A DNA stretch of 9,037 nt. It comes from an uncultured Eubacteriales bacterium. GTDB lineage: Bacteria > Bacillota > Clostridia > Oscillospirales > CAG-272. Position 1 is the first letter of the stretch; every line of letters starts with the position of its first letter. The notes under the pieces are model-generated. The model saw nothing but the letters and a program-made list of their open reading frames with translations. It was not told the origin of the DNA and made no database searches. Shown here in pieces: positions 5,787-9,037 of this stretch. Where the stretch lies: positions 1 to 9,037 of the forward strand of contig CAKSER010000052.1 of assembly GCA_934447715.1 (NCBI GenBank). The letters run 5' to 3'. A program made the translations under genes and the position numbers.

Positions 5787-6110
5787 TTACACTTTGATAC
5801 GATTATCTCCAATTGCACTGCCTAACCACTCGGCTGCACGACGAATTTTCTCTCGAGGTGTTCCGCTTCTTTGTTCAAATTCATCTTTGTATTCAACCGC
5901 ATCATAAACTGTACCTAACGAATCCGCATCATATATGCGTATTGTAATCGGATCCTCAACACGCTCGTCATACAAAACCATGATATTTATTTTTTGATTA
6001 GTCCATTCAATGAAATAGTATGCTCCATGCTTCTGCTTCAAACTTATTTCAAATCCGTATGTACTTGCTAAGAACCCAAACTCCTTTTTTAAAGTTGCAT
6101 ATCTTCCCAT
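5787..6110 (-). CDS. Immunity-type protein, unnamed family
   Basis: 107-residue soluble protein beginning MGRYATLKKEFGFLASTYGF. The body contains KQKHGAYYFIEWTN (26-39), IMVLYDERVEDPITIRIYDAD (43-63) and EYKDEFEQ (73-80), and ends with a helix PREKIRRAAEWLGSAI (85-100). The mixed strand and helix pattern fits a small alpha/beta immunity fold, but no family is recognised. I chose the ATG at 6110 because GAGGA stands 8 bases upstream. The frame is open upstream to an ATG at 6176, which would add 22 residues (MRWAKYYVGANGRLS...), but that start has only a weak GGAAAG site and directly abuts the hairpin at 6177-6201. The extra part may be translated or may be a leftover of an older gene. Confidence 0.75.
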   Translation of the reverse strand: MGRYATLKKEFGFLASTYGFEISLKQKHGAYYFIEWTNQKINIMVLYDERVEDPITIRIYDADSLGTVYDAVEYKDEFEQRSGTPREKIRRAAEWLGSAIGDNRIKV

Positions 6111-6176
6111 CGTTTTATCCTCACAGCGCATAGACAGCCTGCCGTTTGCACCAACATAATATTTCGCCCACCGCAT

Positions 6177-6201
6177 GCACCGCTTTCCGGTGCCGCGGCA
6201 C
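6177..6201. repeat. Overlapping palindrome and hairpin
   Basis: Two perfect inverted repeats overlap here: a 6-bp stem with a 5-base loop at 6177-6193 (GCACCG and CGGTGC) and a 12-base perfect palindrome at 6190-6201 (GTGCCGCGGCAC). No T-run follows on either strand, so it is not a standard terminator. It sits in a GC-rich patch between two AT-rich genes. It could be an RNA structure, a protein-binding site or a recombination scar. Confidence 0.55.
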
Positions 6202-6229
6202 TTGTCAGGGGCTTTAAATAACGCAATAA

Positions 6230-6637
6230 CTAAAATACAAACTCAAAACTGTTAATAATCGAATCACAAACTTTCACTTCAGTACTTTTTCGTTCACTTT
6301 GATATGTGGAAAACACTATTTTAGGGTATTTAGCAACAACCCATAGCTTTATAAACCAGCCATCGGATGCCGTGCCTGTTCCGTACAGGATTGTTTTGCC
6401 CTCTCTATTAAAAAGTACTAAAGGAGAATGCAGATTTATATTGTTTTTATCAATAAATCTTTTAGCCAATATGCTTATCTGCTCATCTAAAGATTCTTCT
6501 GTATTTAAAACGCTAAAAAAAGAAATTGTTATCGCACCATTGCCGTTAGGATTATACAGAAGAAGGTTGTCCATATCTTCTTCGGCACACCAGTTGTCAG
6601 GCAGCAAATAATTTAAATATCCATTATGATTACGCAT
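6230..6637 (-). CDS. Immunity-type protein, possible Mog1/PsbP-like fold
   Basis: 135-residue soluble protein. The N-terminus reads YLLPDNWCAEED, followed near residues 27-40 by LLYNPNGNGAITISFF. This 'P-x-x-W ... Y-x-P-x-G-x-G-A-I-x-I-S' layout resembles small proteins of the Mog1/PsbP/DUF3805 type, though I cannot settle which family. The C-terminal half holds a GTGTASDGWFIKLWVV strand pair and ends with SIINSFEFVF, typical of the last helix and strand of that fold. The ATG at 6637 has AGAGG about 11 bases upstream; a second Met at residue 22 lies too far into the conserved motif to be the start. A 141-base gap with no gene (6638-6778) precedes it. An immunity role is inferred from context. 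Confidence 0.78.
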   Translation of the reverse strand: MRNHNGYLNYLLPDNWCAEEDMDNLLLYNPNGNGAITISFFSVLNTEESLDEQISILAKRFIDKNNINLHSPLVLFNREGKTILYGTGTASDGWFIKLWVVAKYPKIVFSTYQSERKSTEVKVCDSIINSFEFVF

Positions 6638-6778
6638 CGTCTATCTTGCCTCTAATCATACAGTTTAAGTATATCGGCAGCGTCATAGATTCTTATGTAT
6701 AGCTGCATACGGAATGCTCTGGTTATCGTCGACTATTACTCGGAACTACAATATTATTGTTTTTTTACATTATAATTT

Positions 6779-7000
6779 TCAAAACAGTTTTTCCCTTAAG
6801 ATAGCCGTAATAAACATAAGCGCCATGCAAATAAAACCTACCACTGCTATTTGATCATTGCTCAATGGACAGTGAATTCTTTTTAACATTTTTTCGACCT
6901 CGGCGGCTTCCACCATATATTCCCATATGCAATATATAAAAAATAAAATGAATATTACAGAAGATACAATATGAATAACAAACAATACAATATTTAACAT
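6779..7000 (-). CDS. Small two-helix membrane protein
   Basis: 73-residue protein with two clear membrane segments, about residues 3-25 and 50-68. A charged loop (EAAEVEKMLKR) lies between them and the C-terminus is short and basic. The predicted hairpin would sit in the cytoplasmic membrane. The ATG at 7000 lies 14 bases after the stop of the previous gene, with a modest AGG-type ribosome binding site, so it is probably co-transcribed. Small membrane hairpins are common immunity proteins against pore-forming or membrane-inserting toxins, and the Rhs tip here does carry a hydrophobic segment. Any specific pairing is guesswork. No recognised family. Confidence 0.62.
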   Translation of the reverse strand: MLNIVLFVIHIVSSVIFILFFIYCIWEYMVEAAEVEKMLKRIHCPLSNDQIAVVGFICMALMFITAILREKLF

Positions 7001-7014
7001 TTAGCTCTGACCTG

Positions 7015-7443
7015 TCAATATATTTCATTCGGACCGATATATTCATCCACGGCTCTCCACCGAACCTTTGATGCACATATTGTAGTGCCCGTATAGCTTT
7101 CTAGATCCTTTACCGACAACCCACCGCAATCACACCAGTAAATGCAATCTTCTTTTAAAATCATGGTTGCATCAAGTATTTCACAGGTATAGTTTTCGTC
7201 ATTCGGAAATAGCTTTAGGTACTTTAGTCCCACAAATTGCATTTCAATCACAGATAGATTTTCAAACTGTCGTTGAATAATCACGCTCAATATTCTTTTA
7301 TTATTAATCGGAAGCATACTCAAATTATCCTTTACATATGCACCGCTGATGTATTTAAGCTCTTTTAAACAACTGTCGTGAAAGCCATACACAGTATCCA
7401 TAAAGCTATTTAAATCTTTTTCGCTTGCAATTTCATTCCACAT
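7015..7443 (-). CDS. Immunity-type protein of an unnamed FHDSC/WCDCGG family
   Basis: 142-residue soluble protein with no signal peptide. Visible landmarks are GFHDSCLKEL at residues 20-29, INNKRIL near 46-52, ENYTCEILDATMI near 83-95, then a Cys-rich WCDCGGLS near 103-110 and ICASKVRWR near 121-129. From memory, proteins with this same set of motifs recur beside Rhs and other contact-dependent toxins in Firmicutes. The FHD motif is shared in spirit with several small immunity-like families, but I cannot name one safely. The start is the ATG at 7443, with AAGGG about 10 bases upstream. It follows the Rhs-core scar and is followed after 14 bases by a small membrane protein. The three cysteines around 104-122 could bind a metal, which is speculation. 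Confidence 0.8.
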   Translation of the reverse strand: MWNEIASEKDLNSFMDTVYGFHDSCLKELKYISGAYVKDNLSMLPINNKRILSVIIQRQFENLSVIEMQFVGLKYLKLFPNDENYTCEILDATMILKEDCIYWCDCGGLSVKDLESYTGTTICASKVRWRAVDEYIGPNEIY

Positions 7444-7481
7444 ATACTCTTGCCCTTAGTTATCAAAAGATCATAATAAGT

Positions 7482-7519
7482 CGCTTGCGTCCTTTATCGA
7501 GAGAATTTCACCGCAGACG
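7482..7519 (-). pseudogene. Displaced fragment of Rhs core
   Basis: This stretch matches 8652-8689 inside the Rhs gene at 33 of 38 bases, including 22 identical bases in a row (7485-7506). Read in the Rhs frame it encodes CGEILSIKDAS, against YGEILSIKDAN in the intact core, then reaches a stop two codons later. It lies in the 162-base gap between two immunity-type genes and has no start or ribosome binding site. It is best read as a scar of an earlier Rhs core/tip copy left when a toxin cassette was replaced. Confidence 0.8.
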
Positions 7520-7554
7520 ACTCCGGAGGCTCTCTGATCTGCAGTTTCGTTGCG

Positions 7555-7574
7555 GTTAATCGGAAGTTTTCTGC
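7555..7574 (-). repeat. Short repeat copy B
   Basis: A 20-base stretch that matches positions 2672-2691 at 19 of 20 bases in the same orientation. It lies about 31 bases beyond the stop of the gene ending at 7606. Similarity seems to continue weakly on the side toward that gene (a G-run and then a GCA-type stretch). It may be a remnant of a short interspersed element or of a lost coding segment. Confidence 0.5.
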
Positions 7575-7605
7575 GGTGCTGCCCCAATAAAACTCAATTA
7601 TTTCC

Positions 7606-8124
7606 TTATCGAATCAGCAATTTCACATCCTGCTCATAATCCGTATCGCACGAAACAGTAACAAGCTGTTCAATACAGATAACAGATGTACCGTCCGGGT
7701 TGCCATAGGCATCTATTGCGTTCAGATAAATGCAGTTGTCGTCATAATGATCAAGAATTCCGGTTACACTGTCATTGCCCAATTCCAAGGATATCAGATA
7801 TTCCTTGCTTTTTGCAAAATCAAGCAGATCAGCCAGCAGACTCTTTCCTTTGCATTTTACAGATTCGTGCTTTTGTTTTTTCAGCTTATACAGTCTTTTG
7901 ATTTTTCCTTCATAAGCACCGTCTGACTCTATTCTGTATATATTATCGACTCTGTCTAAAATAAACCCGTCATATTCTCCGCGCGGATTTATATGTGCCA
8001 TTATGATCTCATCTTCATTATAGCGATGTATATATCCTGTTGAATGAACCTGATTGTCTTCTTTGTTAAAGTACATACTTACAACTTTGTTTTTTTCAGC
8101 ACAATTTCTAATAATATCAAGCAT
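7606..8124 (-). CDS. Probable cognate immunity protein with duplicated small beta-rich domain
   Basis: 172-residue cytosolic-type protein with no signal peptide or membrane segment. It is an internal duplication. Residues 1-80 and 97-171 align over their whole length: a leading helix (LDIIRNCAEKNK against LADLLDFAKSKE), then V/I-S-M/L, then G-x-I-x-R/H-Y at 30-35 and 122-127, then G-x-x-D-G at 49-53 and 141-145. Each half ends in I-x-R/T-I/V-x-x-D and Y-E-x-x-I/V-K-x-L (near 71 and 163). The predicted strand-turn pattern suggests a small Sm- or SH3-like barrel per half, which is inference. The two halves are joined by a Lys-rich linker (79-96). Immediate position after the Rhs tip and a Shine-Dalgarno sequence embedded in the toxin gene make it the best candidate for the antidote to that tip. 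No named immunity family is assigned. Confidence 0.82.
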   Translation of the reverse strand: MLDIIRNCAEKNKVVSMYFNKEDNQVHSTGYIHRYNEDEIIMAHINPRGEYDGFILDRVDNIYRIESDGAYEGKIKRLYKLKKQKHESVKCKGKSLLADLLDFAKSKEYLISLELGNDSVTGILDHYDDNCIYLNAIDAYGNPDGTSVICIEQLVTVSCDTDYEQDVKLLIR

Positions 8125-8130
8125 CGTCGC

Positions 8131-9037
8131 TTACCTCCGGGATTTCCAATTACTTTTTTGCTTCTTTTTTTCGCTTTGTCTTCCAGGACGAGGCCTTGTG
8201 TGTTTGTCGTGACTTTTTCTTTTGGAACCGTTTTTCAATGTCCTATGTTCAGCATAAACGGTGGCTCCAACAGCGACAACAGCGACAGTAGCAATAACAA
8301 CCCATCCGACAGGAGTAATTGCTCCCAATCCTGCCAATATGGATGACCCTATAGCTCCCCAAGAGAAACCAAATGTACCTCCGCCAGCCAAAGCCAATCC
8401 CCAAAACTCTCCATCATCATCTACTCGATTTACCGGATCATTATCGCAATATGCATAGAGATTTTTATCAGTCAGATCATTTGGTGTTGCACTAATTACA
8501 TTAATATTATCCGGCGAAATGAACCTTCCCGTATTAGGATCATAATACCTGGACTTAAGGTAGTAGAACCCCGTTTCGGTGTCGTAGTAGTAGCCGCGGT
8601 ACCTTATCGGGTTGACGTTTGCTATGTGGTTGCTGTCGGTTATATCGTTGCCGTTTGCGTCCTTTATCGAGAGAATCTCTCCGTAGGCGCTGTAGATATA
8701 TTCCGCGATAAGCGAGTTATTCTGTGCTCTTAACTGAACCACATCACCCTGAAGGTTCAGCAGGAAGTAGTACTTATTGAGCTTCGTGCCGTCGTAGTAG
8801 TACATTCCCTGCGGTCTGCCCGACTCGTCGTACATGTACTCAAAGTACTTTCCCTGCGCTCTCGTTTTCGCCACAAGCGTATCGCCGCTGTAGTAGAACT
8901 GGCTTCCGTTATGGTTCTTCGTAACTCGCCTTCCGTAGCTGTCGTATATATAGTTATACGCTCCGCCGTTTGACGGGAATACCGTCGCCAGCCTGCCGTT
9001 GTACGTCCATTCGAGTCTGGAATCCACTCCCTTTACC
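8131..9037 (-). CDS. Rhs/YD-repeat polymorphic toxin, C-terminal part (5' end outside window)
   Basis: C-terminal 301 codons or so of a large Rhs/YD-repeat protein; the frame stays open to the window edge, so the GTG at 9027 is internal and not a start. Numbering from that GTG, YD-type repeats (YDSYGRR, YDESGRPQG, YSAYGEIL) fill residues 1-125. The Rhs core end follows at 140-172 (RYRGYYYDTETGFYYLKSR, YYDPNTGRF, SPD), then NLYAYCDNDPVNRVDDDG at 189-206. The variable tip starts near 207: a Gly/Ala-rich hydrophobic stretch with a likely membrane segment at about 236-257, then a 38-residue tail with 16 Lys/Arg and 3 His, ending in TRPRPGR and WKSRR. In this family the core forms a shell around a toxic C-terminal tip that is released into target cells. 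I do not recognise a nuclease or other catalytic motif in this tip. Tyr codons shift from mostly TAC (21 of 24) before residue 161 to all TAT (5 of 5) after it. The gene ends 6 bases before the next start. Confidence 0.93.
   Translation of the reverse strand, partial: VKGVDSRLEWTYNGRLATVFPSNGGAYNYIYDSYGRRVTKNHNGSQFYYSGDTLVAKTRAQGKYFEYMYDESGRPQGMYYYDGTKLNKYYFLLNLQGDVVQLRAQNNSLIAEYIYSAYGEILSIKDANGNDITDSNHIANVNPIRYRGYYYDTETGFYYLKSRYYDPNTGRFISPDNINVISATPNDLTDKNLYAYCDNDPVNRVDDDGEFWGLALAGGGTFGFSWGAIGSSILAGLGAITPVGWVVIATVAVVAVGATVYAEHRTLKNGSKRKSHDKHTRPRPGRQSEKKKQKSNWKSRR
8134..8138 (-). promoter_or_regulatory. Ribosome binding site inside the end of the Rhs gene
   Basis: On the minus strand the last codons of the Rhs gene read CGG AGG TAA, so the final two arginines also spell a GGAGG Shine-Dalgarno sequence. 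It lies 9 bases before the ATG at 8124. This fixes the start of the downstream gene and implies that toxin and immunity gene share one mRNA, probably with translational coupling. Confidence 0.85.

Noticed and set aside
6855..7076. Open frame of 73 codons overlapping both the FHDSC gene and the membrane protein gene
   Set aside because: It overlaps two better-supported genes in another frame, has no good ribosome binding site, and its sequence looks like a shifted reading of the membrane segment.
1..9037. CRISPR array, tRNA, rRNA or transposase genes
   Set aside because: No regularly spaced repeats, no tRNA cloverleaf or rRNA-like stretch, and no transposase or recombinase motif was seen on either strand.

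Overview
The window looks like chromosomal DNA of a low- to mid-GC Firmicute, most likely a gut Clostridia-type bacterium. The hints are AT-rich small genes, strong AGGAGG-type ribosome binding sites, lipoprotein signal peptides and a secreted-type Rhs/YD-repeat protein of the Gram-positive kind. Genus cannot be told from the sequence. Every gene I can support lies on the minus strand, so the window reads from right (9037) to left (1).

Right end (about 8131-9037): the C-terminal part of a large Rhs/YD-repeat polymorphic toxin. It shows the end of the Rhs core (YD repeats, then YYDPNTGRF), followed by a variable tip made of a glycine-rich hydrophobic segment and a very basic tail. Codon use changes sharply inside the conserved core at about 8547, as expected if the tip was swapped in by recombination.

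Middle and left (182-8124): seventeen small genes of about 70-225 codons, tightly spaced and sometimes overlapping, with no obvious housekeeping function. The first begins on a ribosome binding site buried in the last two codons of the toxin, so it is the best candidate for the cognate immunity gene; it is an internal duplication of one small domain. The rest look like an array of immunity-type genes unrelated to each other: a FHDSC-family protein, a two-helix membrane protein, a probable Mog1/PsbP-like protein, a CPxC zinc ribbon, two lipoproteins, a DUF5071-like protein, a degenerate ABC-ATPase-like protein with no catalytic residues, an Imm40-like protein, a membrane-anchored protein and several unnamed families. 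A displaced scrap of Rhs core (7482-7519) lies between two of these genes, which supports growth of the array by repeated insertion of toxin-tip/immunity cassettes with loss of the old tips.

Left end (1-181): no gene. It holds a strong plus-strand terminator (36-58), a second hairpin that may end the minus-strand transcription unit (81-116), and a further inverted repeat. Internal hairpins near 5001-5029, 5370-5389 and 6177-6201, plus one weak promoter near 4967-4995, suggest the array is not one uniform transcript.

In working terms the Rhs protein would deliver its tip to rival cells, the adjacent gene would protect the producer, and the other genes would be an inherited bank of protection against tips carried by relatives. 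That is inference from layout and family resemblance. No toxin activity or toxin-immunity pair can be proven from this sequence alone.
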